Positions 25,268-34,115 are shown, counted from the stretch's first letter. The stretch is 64,000 bases of DNA from Maritimibacter sp. 55A14 (GCF_003122205.1 NZ_QEYE01000005.1:1-64000); one strand, 5' to 3'. Translations and numbers: made by a program. Notes: generated by a model not told the origin, from the letters alone.

Positions 25268-26431
25268 TCAATAGGCCCTGCCACGCGCGGAGACCGGCCA
25301 GAGCGTCTCCACCTTGCCGCCGCGCACGCCCACATACCAGTCATGGACATTGCAGGTCGGGTCGCAATGCCCCGGAACCAGCCGCAGCTTTTCGTTGATC
25401 TTCAGAACGCCCTCCGGATCGGCCACGACGCCGTGCTCGTCCGAGCATTTGACATATTCGACATCGTCGCGCCCGAAGACCACCGGCAGGCCGCTATCGA
25501 CCGATTGTGCCTTGAGGCCCGCATCGACGATGGCCTTGTCGGGTTTGGCGTGGCTCATCACGCTCGTCAGGATGAAGAGCGCATTCTCCCATTCGCCCCG
25601 GTCGATGCGCTTGCCGTCCTTGTCGAGGATGCGGCCGTAATCGGCATCCATGAAGGCGTAGGAGCCGCATTGAAGCTCGTTATAGACACCCGACGTGCCC
25701 TCGAAATAGTAACTCCCGGTGCCGCCGCCGCCGACGATGTCGCACTCCAACCCCTCGGCCTTCAGCGCATCGACTGCGTCTTTCACCATCGCCACAGCCA
25801 CGTCGATCTTGGCCTTGCGGTCTTCGTATTTGTCCATGTGCTGCATCGCGCCCTGGTAGGCCTGGATGCCCGCGAATTTGAGCCCCGGCGCGGCGTCGAT
25901 CGCCTTGGCAATTTCCACCACTTCAGGTGTCGTGGTCACGCCGCAGCGCCCGGCGCCGCAATCGATCTCCACCAGGCATTCGATCTCGGTCCCGTGCTTC
26001 TGCGCGGCGGACGAGAGATCAGCCACATTCGCCGGATCGTCGACACAACAGATTGTCCGCGCGCCCAGCTTGGGCATGCGCGCCAGCCGGTCGATCTTCG
26101 CCGGGTCGCGCACCTGGTTGGAGACCAGCACGTCCTTGATGCCGCCGCGCGCAAAAACCTCGGCCTCGCTGACCTTCTGGCAGCACACCCCGCAGGAGCC
26201 GCCGAGCTTTTCCTGCAGAAGCGCCACGTCCACCGATTTGTGCATCTTGCCATGCACCCGGTGGCGCACGCCGTGTCCCTTGGCCCAATCGCCCATCTTC
26301 CTGATGTTGTGTTCCAGCGCGTCGAGGTCGAGCACCAGGCAAGGCGTCTGGATATCCGCCTCGTCCATTCCGGGAAGCGCGGGCACGTCGAAGCCCACTT
26401 CAAGCTCTTTGATGTTCTGATGTGCAGTCAT
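25268..26431 (-). CDS. bhcC: (2R,3S)-beta-hydroxyaspartate aldolase
   Basis: A 387-residue PLP enzyme of the D-threonine aldolase/alanine racemase N-domain type. BhcC condenses glycine and glyoxylate to beta-hydroxyaspartate. The PLP lysine is in HRVHGKMHKSVDV near residue 60. The C-terminal metal site typical of D-threonine aldolases is the His/Cys-rich PGHCDPTCNVHDW near residue 360. Start 26431 (MTAHQN) has a GAGAGGAG ribosome site; the longer frame upstream reads into bhcB. The gene is thirteen bases after bhcB and precedes bhcD, matching the Paracoccus denitrificans cluster. Confidence 0.92.
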   Translation of the reverse strand: MTAHQNIKELEVGFDVPALPGMDEADIQTPCLVLDLDALEHNIRKMGDWAKGHGVRHRVHGKMHKSVDVALLQEKLGGSCGVCCQKVSEAEVFARGGIKDVLVSNQVRDPAKIDRLARMPKLGARTICCVDDPANVADLSSAAQKHGTEIECLVEIDCGAGRCGVTTTPEVVEIAKAIDAAPGLKFAGIQAYQGAMQHMDKYEDRKAKIDVAVAMVKDAVDALKAEGLECDIVGGGGTGSYYFEGTSGVYNELQCGSYAFMDADYGRILDKDGKRIDRGEWENALFILTSVMSHAKPDKAIVDAGLKAQSVDSGLPVVFGRDDVEYVKCSDEHGVVADPEGVLKINEKLRLVPGHCDPTCNVHDWYVGVRGGKVETLWPVSARGRAY

Positions 26432-26444
26432 GTTCTTGCTCCTC

Positions 26445-27398
26445 TCAGCCCTGGGTCCAGGGCAGCTTGCCCAGATCGACATTGCCGCCGGTGATGATAA
26501 CTCCCACGCGCTTGCCGGCAAAGATATCGGGGTTCCTGATGATGGTGGCCAGCGGCACGGCGCTGCTTGCCTCCATGACGATCTTCATGCGCGCCCAGGT
26601 CAGGCGCATCGCGTCGATGATTTCCTGTTCGGACGCGGTCAGGATATCCGTGACATGGTTCGACACGAAATGCCATGTCAGATCCTTGAGCGGCACTTTC
26701 AGCCCGTCGGCCACGGTCTCGGGCGCATCGTCGGCGATGATGTGGCCCGCATGCAGGCTGCGTGCCGCGTCATCCGCCTGTTCCGGCTCGGCGGCATAGA
26801 TATTCACCTCCGGCGCCAGGTTCGACAGGGTCAGGCAGGTGCCCGAGACCATGCCGCCGCCGCCGATCGGGGCGATCACGATGTCGAGCCCCTCGATCTG
26901 CTCCATCAACTCGCGCGAACAGGTGCCCTGCCCGGCGATCACCCGCGGATCGTTATAGGGATGCACGAAATCGGCGCCAGTCCGTTCCTGGACCTCGGCA
27001 AACACCGCCTCGCGCGAGGAGGTGGAGGGCTCGCATTCAGTGATCTCCCCGCCATAGCCGCGCACCGCATCCTTCTTCGCCTTCGGGGCGCTGTGGGGCA
27101 TCACCACATGGCAGGGGATGCCGCGGCGCCCCGCGGCATAGGAGAGCGACAGCGCGTGGTTGCCGCTGGAATGCGTGGCCACGCCCCTCTTCGCCTTCTC
27201 CTCGTCCAGCCCGAAGACCGCGTTGGAGGCGCCGCGCACCTTGAAGGCGCCGGCCTTCTGGAAATTCTCGCATTTGAAGTAGAGATCGGCGCCCGTCAGG
27301 TCGTTCAGGAAGGACGAGGTCAGCACCGGGGTGCGATGGATATAGGGCTTGATGCGCTCATGGGCATCGAGCATGTCCTGAAACGTGGGTATGTACAT
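26445..27398 (-). CDS. bhcB: Beta-hydroxyaspartate dehydratase
   Basis: A 317-residue fold-type II PLP enzyme related to threonine dehydratase/serine racemase. BhcB removes water from beta-hydroxyaspartate to form iminosuccinate. The PLP lysine is in AGAFKVRGASNAV near residue 53, the SSGNHALSL loop near 77, and the glycine-rich phosphate loop IGGGGMVSG near 180. The start is set at 27398 (MYIPTF), the N-terminus I recall for characterised homologues, with AAGGA upstream; an ATG at 27416 overlapping the bhcA stop (TGATG) would add six residues. Either way bhcA and bhcB are tightly linked. Confidence 0.9.
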   Translation of the reverse strand: MYIPTFQDMLDAHERIKPYIHRTPVLTSSFLNDLTGADLYFKCENFQKAGAFKVRGASNAVFGLDEEKAKRGVATHSSGNHALSLSYAAGRRGIPCHVVMPHSAPKAKKDAVRGYGGEITECEPSTSSREAVFAEVQERTGADFVHPYNDPRVIAGQGTCSRELMEQIEGLDIVIAPIGGGGMVSGTCLTLSNLAPEVNIYAAEPEQADDAARSLHAGHIIADDAPETVADGLKVPLKDLTWHFVSNHVTDILTASEQEIIDAMRLTWARMKIVMEASSAVPLATIIRNPDIFAGKRVGVIITGGNVDLGKLPWTQG

Positions 27399-27415
27399 CT
27401 CGCTTGCATCCTTCA

Positions 27416-28606
27416 TCACGCGGCCGCCTTGCTCTCGCTCAGGTCGTGGCTGCGATAGTAGTCCTGCGCCGCGGCGACGCCGGAGCCCAAGGTGACGTCG
27501 AGCCCCAGATCCGCCATCACCATTTCGGCGGTGGCGATGCCCGACAGTGCCATGACATCGGTCATGCTGCCAAGATGGCCGATGCGGAAGACCTTGCCCG
27601 CGACCTCGCCCAGCCCGACGCCGAAGGCGACGCCGTATTTATCGGCGGCATGGGTGACGATCCTGGTGGCGTCGAACCCGGCGGGGGTGCGGATCGCGCT
27701 GACCGTGTCGGAATAGAGATCGGGCGATTGCGCGCAAAGTTCCAGCCCCCAGGCCCGCGTCGCCGACCGGACCCCTTCGGCGATCCGGTAATGCCGGGCA
27801 AAGACCGTCTCCAGCCCCTCCTCCAGCAGCATGTCGCAGGCCAGCTTCAGCCCGGCCATCAGCCCGACCGCGGGCGTGTAGGGATAGCCGCCCGAGCCGT
27901 AGCTGCGGGCCATGTCGCGAATGTCGAAGAAGGTGCGCGGCAGCTTCGCCGTCTCCACCGCCGCCATTGCTTTCGGCGAAAAGCCGGTGATCGCCAGCCC
28001 CGCGGGCAGCATGAAGCCCTTCTGGCTGCCGGCCACGGCAATGTCCACGCCCCACTCGTCCATCCGGAAATCCATCGAGGCGATGGAACTGACCCCGTCG
28101 ACCAGCAGGAGCGCGGGATGCCCGGCCGCGTCGAGCGCCCGGCGGATCGCCGCGATGTCCGAGCGCACGCCGGTCGCCGTCTCGTTATGGGTAGCCAGGA
28201 CGGCCTTGATGGCATGGCCCGTGTCGGCGGCCAGCGCCTCGGCATAGCCCTCGGATGGCAGGCCCGCGCCCCAGGGCGCGTCGATCACCTGCACCTCCAG
28301 CCCGTGGCGCTGGCACATGTCGATCCAGCGGTGGCTGAACATGCCGTTGCGCCCCACCAGAACCTTGTCGCCGGGCGACAGCGTATTGGTGATCGCCGTC
28401 TCCCAGCCGCCGGTGCCGGTGGAGGGGAAGATGAAGACCTCCGCCTCGCGGCTCTTGAGGATCTTGCGCACGCCGTCGCGCGCGGGATGCAGGATATCGC
28501 CGAAGAGCGCCGAACGGTGGTCGATGGTGGGCATCGACACTTCCTTGCGGATCGCCTCGGGTATGTTGGTCGGGCCGGGGATGAAGACCGGGTTCTGAAA
28601 ACTCAT
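27416..28606 (-). CDS. bhcA: Aspartate-glyoxylate aminotransferase
   Basis: A 396-residue class V aminotransferase (AGXT/PucG type). BhcA makes glycine from glyoxylate with L-aspartate as amino donor, the first step of the beta-hydroxyaspartate cycle. The PLP lysine lies in AGSQKGFMLPAGL near residue 200, preceded by LLLVDGVSSIASMDF near 172. First gene of the bhcABCD operon; its promoter lies in the 195-base AT-rich region shared with divergent bhcR. The general family also includes serine- and alanine-glyoxylate aminotransferases, but the flanking bhcB, C, D and R make BhcA the firm choice. Confidence 0.92.
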   Translation of the reverse strand: MSFQNPVFIPGPTNIPEAIRKEVSMPTIDHRSALFGDILHPARDGVRKILKSREAEVFIFPSTGTGGWETAITNTLSPGDKVLVGRNGMFSHRWIDMCQRHGLEVQVIDAPWGAGLPSEGYAEALAADTGHAIKAVLATHNETATGVRSDIAAIRRALDAAGHPALLLVDGVSSIASMDFRMDEWGVDIAVAGSQKGFMLPAGLAITGFSPKAMAAVETAKLPRTFFDIRDMARSYGSGGYPYTPAVGLMAGLKLACDMLLEEGLETVFARHYRIAEGVRSATRAWGLELCAQSPDLYSDTVSAIRTPAGFDATRIVTHAADKYGVAFGVGLGEVAGKVFRIGHLGSMTDVMALSGIATAEMVMADLGLDVTLGSGVAAAQDYYRSHDLSESKAAA

Positions 28607-28690
28607 GGGGATTGCCCTCCAATGATGGATGCCGGGAAGATAGGCCCGCCAGCGCGAAGAGTAAATTTTTTTGAAAATATAATCCGCATC

Positions 28691-28755
28691 ATGAAAAATA
28701 TGAAAAACATCGTGATCTCAGTTGGTTGCGTTTTTCATATGACAAAAACGTTTTT
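28691..28755. promoter_or_regulatory. Candidate BhcR operator region
   Basis: Three repeat structures in the AT-rich bhcA-bhcR gap: a direct repeat of ATGAAAAA at 28691-28698 and 28700-28707; a perfect 11-bp inverted repeat ATATGAAAAAC (28698-28708) / GTTTTTCATAT (28730-28740); and a 12-bp palindrome AAAAACGTTTTT (28744-28755). BhcR of Paracoccus denitrificans binds this intergenic region and is released by glyoxylate; these are the obvious target sites here. Confidence 0.6.
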
Positions 28756-28801
28756 CGGTTTACATTTTTGCGACCCGAATCCAACCCCGCAGGCCGATCC
28801 C

Positions 28802-29626
28802 ATGGCTGAACGCAAACGCGGCCGCCCCCGCGCCTTCCACGACCGGACCGAGCAGAACACGATCCGCGCGCTCGACCGCGCCATGACCATTCTGGAGGCG
28901 CTCTCGACCTCCGAAGGCGCGGCTCTGTCGGAGCTTGCGTCGCGGCTCGACCAGTCGCCCGCAACGCTCTATCGGGTGCTCATCACCCTTCAGGGCCACG
29001 AGATCGCGGAACTCGACGAGGCCAGCCAGACCTGGCATGTCGGCCCCGGCGCCTATCGCATCGGCTCGGCCTTCCTGCGCCGCTCTTCGGTGGTGGAGCG
29101 CGCCCGCCCGGTGATGCGCTGGCTGATGGAGGCCACGGGCGAGACCGCCAATCTGGGCGTGGCACGCGGCGCGCATGTGCTCTTCGTCAGCCAGGTCGAG
29201 ACGCATGAGACCATCCGCGCCTTCTTCCCGCCCGGCACCGAGAGCCCGATGCACGCCTCGGGCATAGGCAAGGCGCTGCTGGCGCATTTCCCGCAGGACC
29301 GGCTGGACCGGCTGCTGGCACGCATGGCGCTGGACCGTTTCACGGATCACACGCTGACCGGCCGGGAGGCGCTGGTCGCGGACCTGCGCGCCATCGCGGC
29401 GCGGGGCTACGCGCTCGACAACGAGGAACGCACCGACGGGATGCGCTGCGTCGCCGCGCCGATCTTCGACGCCACGGGGGAGCCGGTCGCCGGCATCTCG
29501 GTTTCCGGCCCGGTCAGCCGCATGACACCGGAGGCCGCCGCTCGAATGGGCGGCGAGGTGCGCGAAGCCGCGCGCCAGGTTACCGCCAGCATCGGGGGCA
29601 TCACGCCGGCCGCGCGCCCGGCGTGA
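28802..29626 (+). CDS. bhcR: IclR-family regulator of the beta-hydroxyaspartate cycle
   Basis: A 274-residue IclR regulator. After a basic tail (MAERKRGRPR) the winged helix is ELASRLDQSPATLYRVLITLQ near residues 40-60, and the GAF-like effector domain follows with HASGIGKALLAHFP near residue 155 and NEERTDGMRCVAAPI near 205. BhcR senses glyoxylate and controls bhcABCD. The start at 28802 is favoured because it begins the conserved basic tail; an upstream in-frame ATG falls inside the operator region. It is divergent from bhcA with a 195-base gap. Confidence 0.9.
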   Translation: MAERKRGRPRAFHDRTEQNTIRALDRAMTILEALSTSEGAALSELASRLDQSPATLYRVLITLQGHEIAELDEASQTWHVGPGAYRIGSAFLRRSSVVERARPVMRWLMEATGETANLGVARGAHVLFVSQVETHETIRAFFPPGTESPMHASGIGKALLAHFPQDRLDRLLARMALDRFTDHTLTGREALVADLRAIAARGYALDNEERTDGMRCVAAPIFDATGEPVAGISVSGPVSRMTPEAAARMGGEVREAARQVTASIGGITPAARPA

Positions 29627-29632
29627 CCGGCC

Positions 29633-30454
29633 TCAGAGCGCCAGACGCGGATGCCGGTTCACGTCCTTGTAAAGCAGGTAGCGGAACGGCCCCGGACCGC
29701 CGGCATAGCAGGCTTGCGGGCAGAAGGCGCGCAGCCACATGAAATCGCCGGCCTCCACCTCCACCCAGTCGGCGTTGAGCCGGTAGACCGCCTTGCCCTC
29801 CAGCACATAGAGCCCGTGTTCCATCACATGCGTCTCGGCGAAGGGAATCGCCGCGCCGGGCTGGAAAGTGACGACCGTCACCGCCATGTCGTGACGCATG
29901 TCGGCGGGATCGACGAAGCGCGTCGTGGCCCAGCGCCCGTCAGTGTCGGGCATCGGGTCGGGCGCCACATCGGCATCGCTGGTGATAACCGGATCGGGGG
30001 CGTCCAGCCCTTCCACCGGCTCGTAGCGTTTGCGTATCCAGTGAAAGCGCGCCGTGCCCGGCCCCGGATTCGTCACCTGCCAGTCGGCCCCCGGCGGCAG
30101 ATAGGCGAACCCGCCCGGCGCCAGGTCATGCGCGCTTCCGGCGATTCGCAGGCTCAGTGCGCCACCCGTCACGAAGATCACGCTCTCGGCCCCCGCGTCG
30201 GGCTCCGGCCGGTCGGAGCCGCCGCCGGGTTCCAGTTCGACCGCGAGCTGCGCGAAGGTCTCGGCAAAGCCCGAGAGCGGCCGCGCCAGCACCCAGGCGC
30301 GGCACCCGTCCCAATGCGGCAGGCGCGAGGTGACGATATCGCGCATCGTGCCCCGCGGGATCACCGCATAGGCCTCGGTAAAGACCGCGCGGCCGGTCAG
30401 AAGCGTGGTCTGGTCCGGGTGCCCGCCGGGCGGAAACGCGTATCCGTGATCCAT
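29633..30454 (-). CDS. (S)-ureidoglycine aminohydrolase
   Basis: A 273-residue bicupin related to E. coli AllE/YlbA (261 residues). It releases ammonia from (S)-ureidoglycine to give (S)-ureidoglycolate, which ends as glyoxylate. The second cupin holds the manganese site and the near-invariant block HVMEHGLYVLEGK (around residue 210) and AFCPQACYAGGPG (around 245). It converges with bhcR with six bases between stop codons. Its place next to a glyoxylate-assimilating cycle suggests purine/ureide carbon feeds that cycle, though no other ureide gene is in the window. Confidence 0.88.
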   Translation of the reverse strand: MDHGYAFPPGGHPDQTTLLTGRAVFTEAYAVIPRGTMRDIVTSRLPHWDGCRAWVLARPLSGFAETFAQLAVELEPGGGSDRPEPDAGAESVIFVTGGALSLRIAGSAHDLAPGGFAYLPPGADWQVTNPGPGTARFHWIRKRYEPVEGLDAPDPVITSDADVAPDPMPDTDGRWATTRFVDPADMRHDMAVTVVTFQPGAAIPFAETHVMEHGLYVLEGKAVYRLNADWVEVEAGDFMWLRAFCPQACYAGGPGPFRYLLYKDVNRHPRLAL

Positions 30455-30573
30455 GTCGAAACCATCCTGCCTGAGTCGCCGCCATCCTAGCGGGCGGGCC
30501 GCGCCAACACCAACGCGCCGCCGCCCCGCGCCGCCTTAAGGTTCTTCAGGCAATGGGTGAAAATCCGTCACGT

Positions 30574-30590
30574 CATTTTTGATCATTTTT
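30574..30590. promoter_or_regulatory. TGATCA palindrome upstream of gntR
   Basis: An AT-rich near-palindrome centred on TGATCA at 30580-30585 with T-runs on both sides, about 45 bases before the gntR start. A second TTTGATCAAA site lies at 31277-31288 before the aminotransferase gene. The shared core suggests both are bound by the GntR protein. Confidence 0.45.
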
Positions 30591-30627
30591 TCTTGTCAGC
30601 GCGATGGGCACAAGGCAATCTTGGGAC

Positions 30628-31296
30628 ATGTCCACGCCCCGCACGCCCGCGCATGAAGTCATCTATGCCCGCATCCGCGACATGATCCTCTTCGGCGACC
30701 TGGCGCCCGGCCAGCCGGTGACGCTGCACGGTCTGGTGGACCGGATGGGCGTCTCCACCACCCCCGTGCGCGAGGCGGTGCGGAGGCTGGGCGCGGAGGG
30801 CGCGCTGGAACGGCTGGGCAACCGGCGCATCGTGGTGCCGGTGCTTGATGCCGGACGGCTGGACGAGCTGGAATTCGCGCGCCTGGCAATTGAGCCGCGG
30901 CTCGCGGAAATGGCCACTCCGAAGGTCGGACACACCGAAATGAAGGCGCTTCAGGACGCCGACGCGGCGCTGGACAGCGCCATCCGTGCCGGCGACACAC
31001 CGGGCTACATGCGCCAGAACTACCGGTTCCACTTCACGCTCTACCGGGCGGCGAATGCGCAGGTTCTCCTGCCGATTGCCGAGGCGCTCTGGCTGCAATA
31101 CGGACCGCTCGGCCGGGTGATCTGCGGACGCTTCGGCACCGGGCGCATGGCCGACCGGCACAAGGAGACGCTGGCGGCGCTGGCCCAGGGCGACGCCGGT
31201 GCCGCGGCCCGCGCCATCGCCGCCGATATCCGCCAGGGTTTCACGCTGATGCGCGACGGGATGCGCACCGATGAAAATTTGATCAAATCCGATTGA
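30628..31296 (+). CDS. GntR-family regulator (FCD/FadR subfamily)
   Basis: A 222-residue regulator: winged helix at the N-terminus (EVIYARIRDMILFGDLAPGQ, then MGVSTTPVREAVRRLGAEG near residues 42-60) and an all-helical FCD effector domain with the metal-type residues in YRFHFTLYRAAN near 135. The start at 30628 fits homologues that begin a few residues before TPAHE; an ATG eight codons earlier has no ribosome site. It is followed by a diamine aminotransferase, a PuuB-like oxidase and a VOC gene, so an amine such as putrescine is the likely effector. Confidence 0.87.
   Translation: MSTPRTPAHEVIYARIRDMILFGDLAPGQPVTLHGLVDRMGVSTTPVREAVRRLGAEGALERLGNRRIVVPVLDAGRLDELEFARLAIEPRLAEMATPKVGHTEMKALQDADAALDSAIRAGDTPGYMRQNYRFHFTLYRAANAQVLLPIAEALWLQYGPLGRVICGRFGTGRMADRHKETLAALAQGDAGAAARAIAADIRQGFTLMRDGMRTDENLIKSD
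31277..31288. promoter_or_regulatory. ATTTGATCAAAT palindrome before the aminotransferase gene
   Basis: Perfect 12-bp palindrome that overlaps the last codons of gntR, 75 bases before the aminotransferase start. It shares TTTGATCA with the site upstream of gntR and is a good operator candidate for that regulator. Confidence 0.5.
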
Positions 31297-31362
31297 CCCT
31301 TTCGCCGGGAGGCGTATCATCGCGCGCGCAATCCACGCATGCGCCGATCGGGGAGATCTTCC

Positions 31363-32760
31363 ATGAACATTCGCGCCAACCACCCGCCCACCGCCGAAAT
31401 GCAGGCCACGGACGCGGCCCATCACCTGCATCCCTTCACCCATGGCGACGCGCTCAACGCCAAGGGCACGCGCGTCATCACCCGCGCCGAGGGCGTCACG
31501 CTGACCGATTCCGACGGCAAGCAGTATCTCGACGGCATGGCCGGGCTCTGGTGCGTGAATATCGGCTACGGGCGCAACGAGCTGGCCGATGTCGCCGCCC
31601 GCCAGATGCGCGATCTGCCCTATTACAACACCTTCTTCCAGACCGCCCATCCGCCGGTGATCGCGTTGGCCAAGCGGCTGGCCGAATTGATGCCGGAGGG
31701 GCTGAACCACACTTTCTTCGCCGGCTCCGGCTCGGAGGCCAACGACACCAACCTGCGCCTGGTGCGCAGCTACTGGGCGGCCAAGGGCAAGCCCGAGAAG
31801 CGCATCTTCATCAGCCGCAAGAACGCCTATCACGGCTCCTCGATGGGCTCCGCCTCGCTGGGCGGAATGCAGGCGATGCACGGCCAGGGCGGCCTGCCCA
31901 TTCCCGACATCGTGCATATCGACCAGCCCTACTGGTACGGCGAGGGCGGCGACACCGACCCGGCCGAATTCGGGCTTCAGCGCGCGCGGCTCCTGGAGGA
32001 GGAGATCGCGCGGCTGGGCGAGGAGAATGTCGCGGCCTTCATCGCCGAGCCGATCCAGGGCGCCGGCGGGGTGATCGTGCCGCCCGAGACATACTGGCCC
32101 GAGATCCAGCGCATCTGCGACGCCCATGACATCCTGCTGATCGCCGACGAGGTGATCTGCGGCTTCGGGCGCACCGGCAATTGGTTCGGCTCGGAAACCT
32201 ACGCGATCCGCCCCGACATCATGACCATCGCCAAGGGGCTGAGCTCCGGCTACGCGCCGATCGGCGGCTCGGTCGTGTCCGACGAGGTGGCGGAGACGAT
32301 CAACGCGATGGGCGAGTTCTACCACGGCTACACCTATTCCGGGCACCCTGTCGCCGCCGCGGTGGCACTGGAGAACCTGCGGATCCTGGAGGAAGACGGG
32401 ATCGTGGACCATGCCCGCGACGTGGCCGCACCCTACCTGGCCGAGAAATGGGCGCAGCTCGCCGATCACCCCATCGTGGGCGAGGCGCGCTGCAAGGGCA
32501 TGCTGGCGGCGGTGGAACTGACGCCCGACAAATCCGCGCGCGCGCCGTTCAGCACACCGGTGGGCCAGGTCGGGCTGCGCACCCGCGAGACCTGTTTCGA
32601 GAACGGGCTGGTGATGCGCAACGTGCGCGACAGCATGATCGTCTCGCCGCCGCTGATCCTGACGCGCGGCGATATCGACACGCTGATCGATCGCGCGGTG
32701 AAATCGCTGGACGAAACCCATGCCTGGCTGAAGGCCGAAGGGCTGATGACCGCGGGCTGA
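31363..32760 (+). CDS. Class III aminotransferase, putrescine-pyruvate type
   Basis: A 465-residue omega-aminotransferase closely resembling SpuC. The PLP lysine is in MTIAKGLSSGYAPIGG near residue 288, the cofactor Asp in LLIADEVICGFGRTG near 260, and FFAGSGSEANDTNLRL near 122 forms the phosphate cup. In Pseudomonas SpuC moves an amino group from putrescine or a related amine to pyruvate. Start 31363 has GGGGAGA upstream. The downstream PuuB-like oxidase, 34 bases on, supports amine catabolism. Beta-alanine-pyruvate activity is the main alternative. Confidence 0.88.
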   Translation: MNIRANHPPTAEMQATDAAHHLHPFTHGDALNAKGTRVITRAEGVTLTDSDGKQYLDGMAGLWCVNIGYGRNELADVAARQMRDLPYYNTFFQTAHPPVIALAKRLAELMPEGLNHTFFAGSGSEANDTNLRLVRSYWAAKGKPEKRIFISRKNAYHGSSMGSASLGGMQAMHGQGGLPIPDIVHIDQPYWYGEGGDTDPAEFGLQRARLLEEEIARLGEENVAAFIAEPIQGAGGVIVPPETYWPEIQRICDAHDILLIADEVICGFGRTGNWFGSETYAIRPDIMTIAKGLSSGYAPIGGSVVSDEVAETINAMGEFYHGYTYSGHPVAAAVALENLRILEEDGIVDHARDVAAPYLAEKWAQLADHPIVGEARCKGMLAAVELTPDKSARAPFSTPVGQVGLRTRETCFENGLVMRNVRDSMIVSPPLILTRGDIDTLIDRAVKSLDETHAWLKAEGLMTAG

Positions 32761-32794
32761 CCCGGCCCGCGCAGGCCGCAGGAAGGGGGCGCGC

Positions 32795-34099
32795 GTGGAC
32801 ATCCTGACCGTCAACGACCGGCCCGGCCGCTACCCGGAAAGCTGGTACGCGACCACGGTGGACCTGCCGCCCCCCGCCCCGGCCGCGCAAGGTGCTGTCG
32901 CCTGCGATGTCTGCGTCGTGGGCGGCGGCTATACCGGGCTCTCGGCGGCGCTGCATCTGGCGCAGGCGGGCCTCGACGTGGTGCTGCTGGAGGCCAATCG
33001 CGCGGGCTGGGGCGCCTCGGGGCGCAATGGCGGGCAGGTCAATGTCGGACAGCGGGTGGAGCAGGACGCGCTGGAACGCAGTCTCGGGCGGGACGAGGCC
33101 CGCCGGCTCTGGGAACTCGGGCTGCAATCGGTCGAACTGGTGCATGCGCTCTGCGCCGCGCATGGTATCGACTGCGACTATGCGCCCGGCGTCATCCATG
33201 CCGATCACCGCGCCCGGTTCGTAGCCCATAGCCACGCCTATGCCGAGAAGCTCGCCCGCGACTATGGCTATGACAAGGTCCGGCCGCTCGACCGGGCGGA
33301 GATCCGCGATCTGGTCGGTTCGCCGGGCTATCACGGCGGATCGCTCGACATGGGTTCGGGCCATCTGAACCCGCTGAAATATGCGCTGGGGCTGGCGCGC
33401 GCGGCCCGCGCGGCGGGGGTACGGATATTCGAGCAGAGCCGGGTGAGCGGGATCGAGGAGGGCGCGCCGCTCCGCATCCGCACCGAGGGCGGCGCCACCG
33501 TGACCGCCGGGCATCTGGTCCTGGGCTGCAACGGCTATCTGGGCGGGCTCGCGCCGCGCGTGGCCGCCCGCGTGATGCCGATCAACAATTTCGTCGCCGC
33601 GACCGAGCCGCTGGGCGCCGAGCGCGCGGCGGCGCTGATCCGCGACAACCACGCGATCGGCGATTCGCGCTTCGTCATCAACTATTTCCGCCTCTCCCCC
33701 GATCACCGGCTGCTCTTCGGCGGCGGCGAGAGCTACGGCTACCGCTTCCCAAGCGACATCGCCGCGACGGTCCGCAAGCCAATGCTGGAGGTCTTCCCGC
33801 AGCTTCGCGGCACCCGCATCACGCATGCCTGGGGCGGGACACTGGCGATCACCATGCGGCGCCTGCCGCATCTGGCCCGGCTGCGCAGTAACATTCTGTC
33901 GGCGGGCGGTTATTCGGGCCACGGCGTCGCGATGGCCACCCTGGCAGGCCAGGTCATGGCCGAGGCGGTCGCCGGACAAGCCGGCCGCTTCGACGTGATG
34001 GCGCGCCTGCCCTGCCCGCGCTTTCCTGGCGGGCGAGCGCTGCGCAGCCCCCTTCTGGCGCTGGCGATGACATGGTATGCCCTGCGCGACAGGCTCTGA
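32795..34099 (+). CDS. PuuB-like FAD-dependent oxidoreductase (gamma-glutamylputrescine oxidase family)
   Basis: A 434-residue DAO-superfamily flavoprotein that begins with GTG at 32795 after a strong GGAAGGGGG site. CVVGGGYTGLSAALHL near residue 40 binds FAD; GWGASGRNGGQVN near 72 is a hallmark of the PuuB/OrdL group. PuuB oxidises gamma-glutamylputrescine to the aldehyde, releasing ammonia and hydrogen peroxide. No glutamylputrescine synthetase is present here, so another secondary or primary amine could be the substrate. It lies in the gntR-aminotransferase-oxidase-VOC group. Confidence 0.86.
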   Translation: MDILTVNDRPGRYPESWYATTVDLPPPAPAAQGAVACDVCVVGGGYTGLSAALHLAQAGLDVVLLEANRAGWGASGRNGGQVNVGQRVEQDALERSLGRDEARRLWELGLQSVELVHALCAAHGIDCDYAPGVIHADHRARFVAHSHAYAEKLARDYGYDKVRPLDRAEIRDLVGSPGYHGGSLDMGSGHLNPLKYALGLARAARAAGVRIFEQSRVSGIEEGAPLRIRTEGGATVTAGHLVLGCNGYLGGLAPRVAARVMPINNFVAATEPLGAERAAALIRDNHAIGDSRFVINYFRLSPDHRLLFGGGESYGYRFPSDIAATVRKPMLEVFPQLRGTRITHAWGGTLAITMRRLPHLARLRSNILSAGGYSGHGVAMATLAGQVMAEAVAGQAGRFDVMARLPCPRFPGGRALRSPLLALAMTWYALRDRL

Positions 34100-34115
34100 C
34101 CAGATGGAGGACGGC

